From positions 1 through 64,000 of the forward strand of contig NZ_JACIGE010000013.1 in NCBI RefSeq assembly GCF_014197755.1: 64,000 bases of DNA. The letters run 5' to 3'. A program made the translations under genes and the position numbers. Source of the DNA: Rhodocyclus tenuis (GTDB lineage Bacteria > Pseudomonadota > Gammaproteobacteria > Burkholderiales > Rhodocyclaceae). The notes beneath the pieces are model-generated. The model did not search any database. It worked only from the letters and a program-made list of their open reading frames with translations, and was not told where the DNA came from. Of this stretch, positions 35,392-44,796 are shown piece by piece (within the stretch, counting starts at the first letter, position 1; each line of letters opens with the position of its first letter).

Positions 35392-37247
35392 AGCGGCTAC
35401 TCGGCAAACTTCGCCGCGGCAAGCCGGCACGCTCGGTCGCCGGCAAGGCACGCACCGGCACCTGGCGCGAACGTCTGTCCGGCCTGCGCCGCCGCCTGAC
35501 ACCGGGCGAAAAGCCCCGCCTGCTGCTGGCGTGGGACTTCGGCCAGCTCGAGGCGGCGCTATTAAGCGGCAAGGGAGAAAGCGGCGAGGTGCTGGCCACC
35601 GCCAGTTCGCGACAGGCAAGCTTCGCCGCCGCCCTCGACGAAGTGCTCGCCGCGCTGGCCAGGCAGACGCTGCTCGAGCCGCGCCGCGTCGTCCTCGCCG
35701 CGCGGGCGCTGCAACCGGCAATTGCCAGACTGCCGGTATCGCCGGAGAAACCTAGACCCGCAGCGCAGATGCGCGAGCTGCTCCAGTCCGAACTGGAACC
35801 GGTGCTCGCCGAATTCGGCGCCATCTGGTCGGTTGGTGCGCTACTCGAAGCGAACGGATACATCTCGCCACAGCAGCGGCAACAGATCCTCGCGCACGAA
35901 GTCGCGCGCCGTGAACAGCGACTGCCGCCGCTGCGTTTTGGCGAGCTCGCGCTCGACATGGAACTGATCGAGCGCGAGACGCTCGACCGCTGCATCGAAG
36001 AACAGCAGGCCTTGCAACACCTGGACGCGACGATCGTCTCCGGCTGGTGCGGCCGAATCGTCGAGGAACGCCCGCTGTGGCTGGCGTGCGGCGTCGGCAG
36101 CAGCAGCTATCGCGAATGGCAGGAGGCACTTGCCGAACACAAGCTGAGGCTTGAAGCCTGCCTGCCGCTCGCCTGGCTGGTCAGCGAAGCGGCGAGCCCC
36201 GGCAGCGCGAGCGAACCGGGCGCGGCCGCAACGATTGCCCTGGAACTGCACCGCGAAGAGGTCGTCGCCGTGCATCGTCAGGCGGGTCAGGTGCTCGAAA
36301 CACGCAACGAAGGTCGCATGGAGCGCGCGCTGCAGACCGACTGGTTGTGCCGGCTGATCGCCGACTGGGGTGGCGATACGCGCACGCAACTCGAACTCGT
36401 CTGCGTTTATCCCGAAGACGCCGGTGCCGCGGCGCTGTGCGACGAACTGCTGCTGTGCACCGGCCACCCCACACGCCTGCGCCAGCCGCAGGAAGTCTGG
36501 CGGGACTTCTGGCCGGCGCTGGCGAGAGCAGCCTTCAGCCGGACGCCGCAACTGCCACGCATTGTCGACCGTGAACTGCGCGGCTCGCCATGGAAAGACC
36601 ACGACGTACGTCGCCTTGCCGCGCTCGGACTGGTCGTCGTCGTTCTCGCCGGTATTGAAGGCGTTCAGCAGTTCAGCTTGCAGCGTCTCGATGCGCAGCT
36701 GGAGGAACGCGCCCGCGTGGACCGGGAAAAGTCCCTGAACAGCCAGCGTGAAGCCACTTTCAACAGTGAGCTCAAGGCGCTGGCGAGCGATCTGGAAAGC
36801 AGTCGGAAACAGCTCGAACCCTTGCTCAACGACCGCGAACGCCTGAGCACGATCACCGCCATGCGCCACAACCTGCCCGACCTGCTGCTGGCACTGGCAC
36901 AGGCAGTCGGCGGCGACGCCGTGCTCGAGGGCCTGCGCAACAGCAAACAGAGCAGTAACGCGTCGTCGATGCAGGTCGTCGCCTGGTCACCGAGCTATAC
37001 GGCGGCGCAGGATTTCGTCAATCGCACTGCGGAACTGACCGGAGCGCTTGGCTATGGCGTCGCACAGACGGAAATCGTCGAGCGCAAGGGGCGCAACGGG
37101 CGTTCCGGCCACGAAGTGAGCTTCTGGCTGGTGCTTGACGGCGACGACCTCGAAGGCGAAGCGCGTACGCCCGAAGCTTCGCGCCGCGCCGCGCCACCCG
37201 CGCCCAGTACCGGCATTTCCGCCGTCACCCCGGCCAGCCGACCATGA
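35388..37247 (+). CDS. GspL/PilM-PilN-like inner-membrane platform protein
   Basis: The 619-residue protein combines a long cytoplasmic part, one membrane helix (about 410-427, ALGLVVVVLAGIEGVQQFSL) and a periplasmic coiled coil (about 430-490) followed by a ferredoxin-like fold. This matches a fusion of PilM-like and PilN-like parts, or GspL. The cytoplasmic part holds a helical segment, GYISPQQRQQIL to RFGELALDMELIERETLDRCIEEQQ (about 158-206), reminiscent of GspE/PilB N-terminal domains. Assignment rests on position and architecture. The stop overlaps the next start by 4 bp. Confidence 0.72.
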   Translation: MKRLLGKLRRGKPARSVAGKARTGTWRERLSGLRRRLTPGEKPRLLLAWDFGQLEAALLSGKGESGEVLATASSRQASFAAALDEVLAALARQTLLEPRRVVLAARALQPAIARLPVSPEKPRPAAQMRELLQSELEPVLAEFGAIWSVGALLEANGYISPQQRQQILAHEVARREQRLPPLRFGELALDMELIERETLDRCIEEQQALQHLDATIVSGWCGRIVEERPLWLACGVGSSSYREWQEALAEHKLRLEACLPLAWLVSEAASPGSASEPGAAATIALELHREEVVAVHRQAGQVLETRNEGRMERALQTDWLCRLIADWGGDTRTQLELVCVYPEDAGAAALCDELLLCTGHPTRLRQPQEVWRDFWPALARAAFSRTPQLPRIVDRELRGSPWKDHDVRRLAALGLVVVVLAGIEGVQQFSLQRLDAQLEERARVDREKSLNSQREATFNSELKALASDLESSRKQLEPLLNDRERLSTITAMRHNLPDLLLALAQAVGGDAVLEGLRNSKQSSNASSMQVVAWSPSYTAAQDFVNRTAELTGALGYGVAQTEIVERKGRNGRSGHEVSFWLVLDGDDLEGEARTPEASRRAAPPAPSTGISAVTPASRP

Positions 37248-37978
37248 ACGCCATACGTCCCCGTCGCAAGTCCGGCGCAAGACCATCGCGTCTGCGCACC
37301 CTGCTTTCTTTCTGGCAAGGGCTGCCGGCAAAGGAAAAGAACACCTACACGGCGATCAGCATCGCCCTCTGTATTGCCATCTACTTCGGCCTGATCTGGC
37401 CGCTTGGCCACACGCGGCTGGGAAAGATCGAATACGCGATGGAAAAGCAGGGGGCACGCGAAAAGAGCCTTGCCAAAACGCCAAACACGCCCGAGCCGCC
37501 ACCCCCAAGCCTCGGTGGCAAGAACCTGACCGAAGCCCGGCACGAGCTCGAAGCACTGCGCCAGCAACTGGAAGTCACGCAAAAGGAAGTGACGCGCCTG
37601 AACGGCAGCTTCGTTCCGCTCGACGACACGCTCGCCTTGAACGTGCTCAAGACCGGCCTGACCAACCTCGCCGAGTCCGGCGACATGGAAGTGCTGGCGC
37701 TCGAACACGTCTACCTGCGCGTCGAGGACAAGGACCGTCCGCCAACGCCGCAGATGATCAAGGAAGCGGCGCAGGCCAACCCGTTCAAGCGGCCGCTGAT
37801 CGTCATGCGCGCACGCGCCAGCTATCGCGGCCTGATGCAGTTTCTCGACGGACTGGCCGACCTGCCCTACGTCGCGGCACCGGTGAGCAGCGACATTTCG
37901 GTACAGGTCGACCGCAATCCGCAGACCGGCGCCCCGCTACGGCAATGGCTGGAAGTGCAGATCAGGTTTGCCGTATGA
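37244..37978 (+). CDS. PilO/GspM-like inner-membrane protein
   Basis: The 244-residue protein has a short basic cytoplasmic end, one membrane helix (about 36-53), a Pro-rich stretch, a coiled coil (ARHELEALRQQLEVTQKEVTRLNG) and a ferredoxin-like periplasmic domain ending LEVQIRFAV. This is the PilO/GspM layout. It lies between the GspL/PilMN-like gene and the PilT-like ATPase with ATGA overlaps on both sides. Confidence 0.72.
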   Translation: MNAIRPRRKSGARPSRLRTLLSFWQGLPAKEKNTYTAISIALCIAIYFGLIWPLGHTRLGKIEYAMEKQGAREKSLAKTPNTPEPPPPSLGGKNLTEARHELEALRQQLEVTQKEVTRLNGSFVPLDDTLALNVLKTGLTNLAESGDMEVLALEHVYLRVEDKDRPPTPQMIKEAAQANPFKRPLIVMRARASYRGLMQFLDGLADLPYVAAPVSSDISVQVDRNPQTGAPLRQWLEVQIRFAV

Positions 37979-39084
37979 GCGCGATTTCCTTCAGCCTGAA
38001 CGGCGCTCCGGCGCGCGCGGTGTTTGACGCCCTGCTCGATGCCATGGTCGAAAACAGTGCCTCCGACCTGCACCTGAGCGCTGATCGCCCACCCTCCTGG
38101 CGCGTACATGGCGAGATTTCGACGCTCAGCGAAGAAATCTGGTCGCCCGAACGCATGCGCGAACTGCTGACGAGCCTGCTCGCTGCCGGACAGCACGCTG
38201 ATCTGGTGCAGAAGGGCTCGGTCGACCTCGGCCACAGCTCGGGCTGCGGCGAGCGTTTCCGCATCAACGTCTTCCGCAGCCTGGGTCAGACGGCGCTGGT
38301 TGCACGCCATCTGCCCTCGCGCTTTGCCAGCTTCGCCGAACTGCGCCTGCCGAAGAGCCTGCGCGATCTTGCCTATTTGCCGGCCGGCATGGTGCTGGTG
38401 ACCGGCGTCACCGGCAGCGGCAAGAGCACGACGCTGGCGACGATCATCAACGAGATCAACAGCAACAATCAGGCTCATATCCTGACCATCGAGGATCCGG
38501 TCGAATTCGTTCATACGCCGAAGAAGGCGATCATCAGCCATCGCGAGCTGCACACCGACGTTCCCGATTTCGCCAGCGCCGTCAAATCCTCGCTGCGTGA
38601 AGACCCGGACGTGATCCTCGTCGGCGAATTGCGCGACACCGAGACGATGCGCGCCGCGCTGACCGCAGCCGAAACCGGCCACCTCGTCTTTTCGACGCTG
38701 CACACCGCCGACGCCACCGGCGCCATCGAACGCTTTGTCGGCGCCTTTCCCGGACAGGAACAGTCGGTCGCCCGGCACCGCCTGTCGCTGGTGCTGAAAG
38801 CCGTCGTCGCACAGCAACTGCTGCCCTCGGCCGAACACGCCGGGCGTACTGCTGCCGTCGAGGTGCTGCAGGTGACCTCGGCGGTCGCCAACCTGATCGC
38901 CTCGGGGCGAACCGCGCAGATCTACTCGGCGATCGAATCGGGACGCGAAGCGGGAATGCAGACCTTCGACCACTCGCTGTCCTCGCTTGCCCGCGACAAG
39001 CTGATCAGCGTCGAAGAAGGCCGCCGCCGCGCGCGCGATGTGCAGAACTTCGACCGGCTGCTGCGTGCCGGGAGGAGCGACTGA
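37975..39084 (+). CDS. PilT-type retraction ATPase
   Basis: The 369-residue secretion ATPase is of the PilT/PilU subclass. It has the N-terminal ASDLHLSADRPPSWRVHGEI, Walker A GVTGSGKST (about 142-150), Asp box ILTIEDPVEFVH, Walker B DVILVGELRD, His box GHLVFSTLHTAD, and the PilT C-terminal element AQIYSAIESGREAGMQTFDHSL. A retraction ATPase in a type II secretion-like set is unusual, since true type II systems have only GspE. It indicates a retractable pseudopilus or pilus. Confidence 0.9.
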   Translation: MSAISFSLNGAPARAVFDALLDAMVENSASDLHLSADRPPSWRVHGEISTLSEEIWSPERMRELLTSLLAAGQHADLVQKGSVDLGHSSGCGERFRINVFRSLGQTALVARHLPSRFASFAELRLPKSLRDLAYLPAGMVLVTGVTGSGKSTTLATIINEINSNNQAHILTIEDPVEFVHTPKKAIISHRELHTDVPDFASAVKSSLREDPDVILVGELRDTETMRAALTAAETGHLVFSTLHTADATGAIERFVGAFPGQEQSVARHRLSLVLKAVVAQQLLPSAEHAGRTAAVEVLQVTSAVANLIASGRTAQIYSAIESGREAGMQTFDHSLSSLARDKLISVEEGRRRARDVQNFDRLLRAGRSD

Positions 39085-40709
39085 TGATCCTCAACGAAGC
39101 GGCGCTGATCAGCGCCGGCGTCCAGGCCGGGCTGTTCGACCGCGAAACGGTAAACCGCCTCCGCAGTCAGGCCAGGATTTCGCGCCAGCCGCTGTTGAGC
39201 GCCCTGTCGGTTGAGCTCGGCCTGCCGATCACCGCCCTGTACATGGCACTGGCCCAAGTCAACGAGCTGCCCTACGCCCGGCTCGACAGCTGGCAGCTCG
39301 ACGCAGCTGCCGCGCGTCTGCCGGCGACGCTGCTCAAGCGGCATCCGATGGTGCCGCTGCGCACGCCGGAAGGAAAGCTCTACCTCGCCGTCAGCGATCC
39401 TGCCGATCAGCTCGGCATCGAGACCGCGCGCCGCATTTTCGGTGCGAATACGCCGCTGGCGGTGGTCGAACCCGATGCCATCGCGCCGCTGATCGCGCGC
39501 TTCGCGCCCGGCGAGGCGCGCGACACGGCGGCCGAAGAACCGGTCGCGCTGTTCGAGCGGCTGGTCCGCGAAACGCTGCTGCGCCGCGCCTCCGACATCC
39601 ACATCGAAAGCGTCAAGGACGGCGTGCGCGTCCGCCTGCGCATCGACGGCCGCCTGCAGGCCTGGGGCAGCCTGCTGCCGTCCAGCCTCGGCGAAGGGAT
39701 GATCTCGCGGGTGAAGGTGCTTGCGGGAATGGACATTGCCGAGTCGCGCGCCACGCAGGACGGCGGCCTCAGCTACCCGCTCGGCGAAGGCGTCGATCCG
39801 GTCGAGATGCGCTGCGCCTCGGCGCCGGTGAAGTTCGGCGAACGGCTGACGCTGCGCGTGATGAAAAGCGATCCGGGCCGGCAGACGCTCGACGCGCTCG
39901 GCATGCCCGGTTTCATGGTCAGCCGCGTGCGCGAAGCGCTGTCGCACCCGCACGGCATCGTCCTCGTCACCGGGCCGACCGGTAGCGGCAAAAGCACGAC
40001 GCTCTACGCCGTGCTGCGCGAACTCGACGCCAACGCGCTCAACATCCTCACCGCCGAAGACCCGGTCGAACAGGTGATTGCCGGCATCTCGCAGGTGCAG
40101 GTCAACAGCAAGGTGGGCTTTGCCGACGCCTTGCGCAGCTTCCTGCGCCACGACCCCGACATCATCCTGGTCGGCGAGATTCGCGACTTCGACACCGCCG
40201 ATGTCGCGCTCAAGGCCGCCGCCACCGGCCACATGGTGCTGTCGACGCTGCACACCAACACATCGGTCGGCGCAATTACCCGTCTCGCTGACATCGGCTG
40301 CGAACGCTTCCTGATCGGCGCGACGCTGCACGGCGTCATCGCGCAGCGGCTGGTACGCATGCTCTGCCCGCACTGCCGCAAGGAACGCGCCGCATCGCCC
40401 GAGGAAAGGCTGCTGCTCGGCTGCGGCGATGGCGATGGCGATGGCAATGGCGCACAGGATTGCCTGATCCACGAGCCGGCGGGCTGCCCGCGCTGTCTCG
40501 GCAGCGGCTACCGCGGCCGGGTCGGCCTGTTCGAAGCGCTGTGGCTCGATGCCGATCTCACCGAACACATCGCCAACGGCGCCGGCGAGCGCGAGCTGTC
40601 GCGCGCGGCTGGCAATTTCTGGCGACTGCGCGACGACGCGCGCGACAAGGTACTGCGCGGTGTGACCAGCTTGGCCGAAGTTCGCCCCTTCCTGAACCTG
40701 GCCAGCTGA
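39084..40709 (+). CDS. PilB/GspE-type assembly ATPase
   Basis: The 541-residue assembly ATPase has an N-terminal MshEN-like domain (about 1-150), then RRASDIHIESVKDGVRVRLRIDG, Walker A GPTGSGKST (about 297-305), Walker B DIILVGEIRD, His box GHMVLSTLHTN, and the zinc-binding motif CPHC...CPRC. The Zn loop carries an expanded GDGDGDGNG stretch encoded by a hexanucleotide repeat. It overlaps the PilT-like gene by one base. Confidence 0.93.
   Translation: MILNEAALISAGVQAGLFDRETVNRLRSQARISRQPLLSALSVELGLPITALYMALAQVNELPYARLDSWQLDAAAARLPATLLKRHPMVPLRTPEGKLYLAVSDPADQLGIETARRIFGANTPLAVVEPDAIAPLIARFAPGEARDTAAEEPVALFERLVRETLLRRASDIHIESVKDGVRVRLRIDGRLQAWGSLLPSSLGEGMISRVKVLAGMDIAESRATQDGGLSYPLGEGVDPVEMRCASAPVKFGERLTLRVMKSDPGRQTLDALGMPGFMVSRVREALSHPHGIVLVTGPTGSGKSTTLYAVLRELDANALNILTAEDPVEQVIAGISQVQVNSKVGFADALRSFLRHDPDIILVGEIRDFDTADVALKAAATGHMVLSTLHTNTSVGAITRLADIGCERFLIGATLHGVIAQRLVRMLCPHCRKERAASPEERLLLGCGDGDGDGNGAQDCLIHEPAGCPRCLGSGYRGRVGLFEALWLDADLTEHIANGAGERELSRAAGNFWRLRDDARDKVLRGVTSLAEVRPFLNLAS
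40425..40448 (+). repeat. Hexanucleotide repeat in the PilB zinc loop
   Basis: Three copies of GGCGAT plus one imperfect copy (GGCAAT) encode GDGDGDGN between the two CxxC pairs of the PilB-like ATPase. Changes in copy number would keep the frame and only lengthen or shorten the loop. Confidence 0.8.
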
Positions 40710-40722
40710 GGAGCAAAAGCGC

Positions 40723-41955
40723 ATGCCGACCTTCAGTTACGCCGGATTGAACGCGCAGGGCAAGGAACTGCGCGGCCAGATCGAGGCCGTCGACCTCGGC
40801 GAAGCGCGTGCCGCACTGCGCCGGCAGGGACTGCGCATCCTTGAGCTGGTTGCCGGAGACGCTCGCCAGCGTTCGCTGCTGCAGCTCGGCAGCTACCTCC
40901 TCCATCAGTTCAAGGCCGGACTGTCGGTACGCAACGCCGACCTGACCATGTTCTACCGGCAGATGCAGCTGATGCTGCGCGCCGGCCATACCATCGTCGA
41001 GGCACTCGAGGTGTCGGCGCGTCTCGCCTCGCGGCCGCGGCTGGCGCGCGCGCTCGAGCGCTGCTCGGCGCGAATCAGCGGCGGCAAGAGCTTCTCGGCG
41101 GCGCTGTCGCAGGAGAGGGCGATTTTCCCGCAGATTGCCGTGAAGCTCGCCGAAGCCGGCGAGGCCAGCGGCGAGCTCGATCTGGTCTTCGAGCGTCTGA
41201 GCGCGCTGACCGAGCGCCGCAGCGACATCCGCCGGCAGCTGATCACCGCGCTGACCTACCCGGCGATCGTCACGCTGGCGTCGATCGGCGTCATCACCTT
41301 TCTGGTCGGCTCGGTCGTACCGCGCTTCGCGGTTTTCCTGCAGTCGCGCGGCAAGTCGGTGCCTTGGGCGGCGCAGACGATGATGGATATGGCCGAATGG
41401 CTGCAGCGCTGGGGCTTCGTCCTGGCGGTGGCTTTTGCCGCACTGATCGTCGGCAACTTCCTGCTGCAGCGGATCCCGCGCGTGCGCCTGGTCAGCGACC
41501 GCTTCCTGCTGCGCCTGCCGGTTCTCGGCAGCACGATGATGGCCGCGGCGATGGCGCAGGTGGCGTGGACTTTCGGGCTGATGCTGAGAAGTGGCCTGAC
41601 GGTGCTCGAGGCGCTGCGCTCGGTCAGCCAGATCGCCGGCAACCAGGCGCTCGCCCGCGCCCTGCAATTGGCAGCAGAACAGGTACTCGAGGGCCGGGCA
41701 ATGGCGGTAGCGCTGGCGCGCGACCCGATCCCGTCTCTGGTCCAGCACATGGCGGCGATCGGCGAGCGCAGCGGCGAGATCGAGTCGGTGATGGAAGCGC
41801 TCGGCAATCACTACCAGAAGGAGCTGGACTCCCGCGTCAAGCTCCTTTCCACCTTGATCGAACCCGTGCTGACGCTGGTCATCGGCGGCATCGTCGGCTT
41901 TGTTTACTACGCCTTCTTCCAGGCGGTTCTTGCCGTGTCAACCGGAGGCGGCTAA
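40723..41955 (+). CDS. PilC/GspF inner-membrane platform protein
   Basis: The 410-residue protein has the two repeated GspF domains, the first starting NADLTMFYRQMQLMLRAGHTIVEALEVS and the second MAQVAWTFGLMLRSGLTVLEALRS. Three membrane helices are visible, with IGVITFLVGSVVPRF and the C-terminal PVLTLVIGGIVGFVYYAFFQAVL. The N-terminal FSYAGLNAQGKELRG is family-typical. GAGG ribosome site 10 bp before the ATG. Confidence 0.93.
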   Translation: MPTFSYAGLNAQGKELRGQIEAVDLGEARAALRRQGLRILELVAGDARQRSLLQLGSYLLHQFKAGLSVRNADLTMFYRQMQLMLRAGHTIVEALEVSARLASRPRLARALERCSARISGGKSFSAALSQERAIFPQIAVKLAEAGEASGELDLVFERLSALTERRSDIRRQLITALTYPAIVTLASIGVITFLVGSVVPRFAVFLQSRGKSVPWAAQTMMDMAEWLQRWGFVLAVAFAALIVGNFLLQRIPRVRLVSDRFLLRLPVLGSTMMAAAMAQVAWTFGLMLRSGLTVLEALRSVSQIAGNQALARALQLAAEQVLEGRAMAVALARDPIPSLVQHMAAIGERSGEIESVMEALGNHYQKELDSRVKLLSTLIEPVLTLVIGGIVGFVYYAFFQAVLAVSTGGG

Positions 41956-41959
41956 GCCG

Positions 41960-42487
41960 ATGAGCTCCCTGATGTTCCCGCTATCCCGGCCGATCGCAGC
42001 CGTACTCCTGAGCGTGGTCGTGATGACCCCGGCTGCGCAGGCGCAAACGCCTGCCGCCGAAAAACCGCCAGCCAGCAGTCGACCGGCAGGCGCCGCTGCG
42101 GCACCCGCTGCCGCCGCAACGGCAGCACCCGGCCTGCCCGCGCGGCAGGCGCTGCTGCCACGAACGGCCGCCCGTCGCTTCGACAGCACCAATGACCCCT
42201 TTGAGGTCTCGCCGCAGTTGCGCGAAGGGCGTACCGGCAACCGCTACCAGAGTGGCGGCGGCGCCAGCGTTCTCGAGCTCAATCGCTTCATCCGCCTGAA
42301 GGCGGTGTTGCTGATCCGCGGTCACTCAGCCGCCCAACTGCAAATCAGAAATCAGGAAACGATTACCGTGATGGACAAGGAACTGATCGACCTCGGCGAC
42401 CTCGGCACTTATCAGGTCACGATCGACCACGACGGCGTCGCGCTCGCCAATCCCGGCTTGCCACAAGGCCGGAAGGTGCTGCGATGA
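41960..42487 (+). CDS. PilP/GspC-like periplasmic connector
   Basis: The 175-residue protein has a signal or anchor sequence (to about 29), an Ala/Pro-rich linker and a small beta domain (about 85-175, FIRLKAVLLIRGHSAAQLQI, YQVTIDHDGVAL). This is the layout of PilP or the homology-region domain of GspC, which links inner-membrane proteins to the secretin. It sits directly before the secretin gene with an ATGA overlap, as pilP does before pilQ. Confidence 0.7.
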   Translation: MSSLMFPLSRPIAAVLLSVVVMTPAAQAQTPAAEKPPASSRPAGAAAAPAAAATAAPGLPARQALLPRTAARRFDSTNDPFEVSPQLREGRTGNRYQSGGGASVLELNRFIRLKAVLLIRGHSAAQLQIRNQETITVMDKELIDLGDLGTYQVTIDHDGVALANPGLPQGRKVLR

Positions 42488-44796
42488 AGCACTCGCGCAC
42501 GCTGCTTGCCCTGCTCCTGCCGTCGCTGCTGCTCGTGCCGGCCTCGGCGCAGGAGTCCGCCACCCCGCGCGAGGCAGCGACGAGCAGCGCGCCTGCAGCA
42601 GCGAAAGCAGTGCGCGCAGCCAAGGCAGCAAAGAACACTGCCGAGCCGGTAAAGCCCGCAGGTTCTCTCGGCGACATCCAGCTGACGCAGGTTCGCCTCG
42701 ACGAGGCGGCGCGACTGCTGTCGCAGATCGCCCGGGCCAATATCGTCGTCACCGGCAGCGTCGCCGACAAGGTCGTCTCGCTCTACCTGCACGACGCCAC
42801 CGTCGAAGACATGCTGCGCAACCTCTGTCGTGCGGCGGGCGTCTGGTACCGCTTCGACCCCTCGTCGAAAACCCACGTCGTGATGAGTGGCGCCGAATAC
42901 CAGAAGGATCTGGCGATCGTCCGCGACGAACAGACTTCGGTATTCACGCTGCGCCACCACAATGTCGTCGCCGCCGCCAACGCCATCCGTGCGCTCTATG
43001 GCAGCCGCGTCGCGCTCGCCATCCCGATCGAGGAAACGCCGCCGGTCAGCCTCGGCAGCGGCAACCGGGTGAGCACCGGCGGCAATCGCACGGGAACATC
43101 GGGGAGCGGCTCGGGGAGCACTTCGGGAAGTGGCAGCAACACCGGCAACAACATGGGCAACAACAGCAACCTCATGGGCGGCAGCTTCAACCAGAGCGCC
43201 ATGGGCAATGCGCTGCTGAACCGTTCGGGTGTGGCGGGTGGTGCCGCCACCAATTACGACCCGCGCAGCGACCTCGGCCGCCTCGGCCAGGAGCGGATCG
43301 ACCAGCAGATCAAGCTCGATGAAGACGGGCGTCCCGTCGTCGGCATCACCGACATCCAGGACGCAGCCGCCCGTCAGGGGCCGACGATCTACGTCACCTA
43401 CAACAAGCTGAACAATCTGCTGCTGGTGCGTAGCGGCGACGACGAGGCGTTGCGCCAGATCGCCCGTCTGATCCAGGACATGGACAAACCGCCGCGGCAG
43501 GTGTTGCTCGAAATGAAGATCCTCGAAGTGACGCTCGACGACGGTTTCCGTTCGGTCTTCGACATCGGCAGCTCAGGCAAATCGAAAACCAGCGGCCCAC
43601 TGACGACCGGTGCGCTCGGCAGCACCTCGACTTACGCCCGCAACTCGCTGCAGACCGGCCTGTTCGACGTCGAGCAGGACGCGACGGCGATCTGGCAGAT
43701 CATGAGCGACAAACTCAGCCTGCGCTTCCAGCTCTTGGCGCAGGAGAACAAGCTCAAGGTGCTGTCCTCGCCGATGCTCGTTGCCGCCAACAACCAGCTG
43801 GCGCGGCTGTTCATCGGCGACGAACGCGTGCTCACCGTCGGCGCCTCGTCGGCAAGCACCACCGGCACGACTGGCGCGACCAACACCACAATCACCGTCG
43901 AGACCGAAAAACGCGACGTCGGCCAGACGCTGTCGATCCTGCCGCGCATCAACGGCGACCGCTCGGTCAGCCTGACCATCGACCAGGACAGTTCGACGGT
44001 CAAGCTCAAGGACGCGACGATTCCGATCGCCACGGCCAACGGCGACATCTATTACTTCCCGATCGACACGGTCAATACCGCCAACCTGCAAGTGACCGCG
44101 CACGCCATGGACGGCATGACTGTCGCCGTCGGCGGCATGATCCGCGATAGCATCGAACGCGACGAGGAGAAGGTGCCGGTGCTCGGCGATATCCCTATCG
44201 TCGGCACCTTCTTCAAGCGCGACGTGCGCGCCTCGGTGCGCTCGCAGATCGTCCTGCTGATCACCCCGCGCGTACTCGAAAAGCCCGAAGACGCCGACCG
44301 CGTCGCGCAAAAAAAGACTCAGGACTTCAACGCCTTGGGGGCGACGATCCCGACTACGCCGATCCTGCCGAAACTGAGCAACACCCCGTCCGCGCTTCCC
44401 GCCTCCGGCATTGCCAGCGGCCGCGACGGCGATACCAGCTTCGCGGCACTGGCGCGCGCGGCAGCGAGCACGGTCCGGCAGAAAGACCCGACCGCGGCGC
44501 CGCAGGAAGGACTGAGTGCCGTCCCCTTGCCCGACCACCAGCGGATTGCACTGGCCGACGGGATCGAAGCCCGCCCGAGTGCCAGCTGGCAGCGCGACGG
44601 GCTCTACGTGACCGCGCTGCAACTGATCAATCTCGGCAGCCAGCCCAAACCGCTGGCGGCGACGCTGATTCGCGGCAGGTGGGCAGCGATCGTGCTCGAG
44701 AAATCAAGGCTGGAAGCGAGTGGCAGTGCCGGCTCGTGGGCCTGGGCTTATGCCATCTCCCGGCAACCCTTTGAACAATCGGTGGAACGTCAATGA
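42484..44796 (+). CDS. Secretin (GspD/PilQ-like) with extra C-terminal domain
   Basis: The 770-residue outer-membrane secretin has a signal peptide, an STN-like N0 domain (about 60-140), and an N1 domain interrupted by a Gly/Ser/Asn-rich insert with several Met (about 190-250). An N3-like domain and the secretin core follow, the core with the signature VPVLGDIPIVGTFFKRD and LLITPRVLE. After the core comes a linker and a beta-rich domain of about 95 residues (DGLYVTALQLINLGSQ to AISRQPFEQS), which recalls the TraK/DUF3438-like domain of conjugation systems. No pilotin gene was recognised. Confidence 0.9.
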   Translation: MKHSRTLLALLLPSLLLVPASAQESATPREAATSSAPAAAKAVRAAKAAKNTAEPVKPAGSLGDIQLTQVRLDEAARLLSQIARANIVVTGSVADKVVSLYLHDATVEDMLRNLCRAAGVWYRFDPSSKTHVVMSGAEYQKDLAIVRDEQTSVFTLRHHNVVAAANAIRALYGSRVALAIPIEETPPVSLGSGNRVSTGGNRTGTSGSGSGSTSGSGSNTGNNMGNNSNLMGGSFNQSAMGNALLNRSGVAGGAATNYDPRSDLGRLGQERIDQQIKLDEDGRPVVGITDIQDAAARQGPTIYVTYNKLNNLLLVRSGDDEALRQIARLIQDMDKPPRQVLLEMKILEVTLDDGFRSVFDIGSSGKSKTSGPLTTGALGSTSTYARNSLQTGLFDVEQDATAIWQIMSDKLSLRFQLLAQENKLKVLSSPMLVAANNQLARLFIGDERVLTVGASSASTTGTTGATNTTITVETEKRDVGQTLSILPRINGDRSVSLTIDQDSSTVKLKDATIPIATANGDIYYFPIDTVNTANLQVTAHAMDGMTVAVGGMIRDSIERDEEKVPVLGDIPIVGTFFKRDVRASVRSQIVLLITPRVLEKPEDADRVAQKKTQDFNALGATIPTTPILPKLSNTPSALPASGIASGRDGDTSFAALARAAASTVRQKDPTAAPQEGLSAVPLPDHQRIALADGIEARPSASWQRDGLYVTALQLINLGSQPKPLAATLIRGRWAAIVLEKSRLEASGSAGSWAWAYAISRQPFEQSVERQ

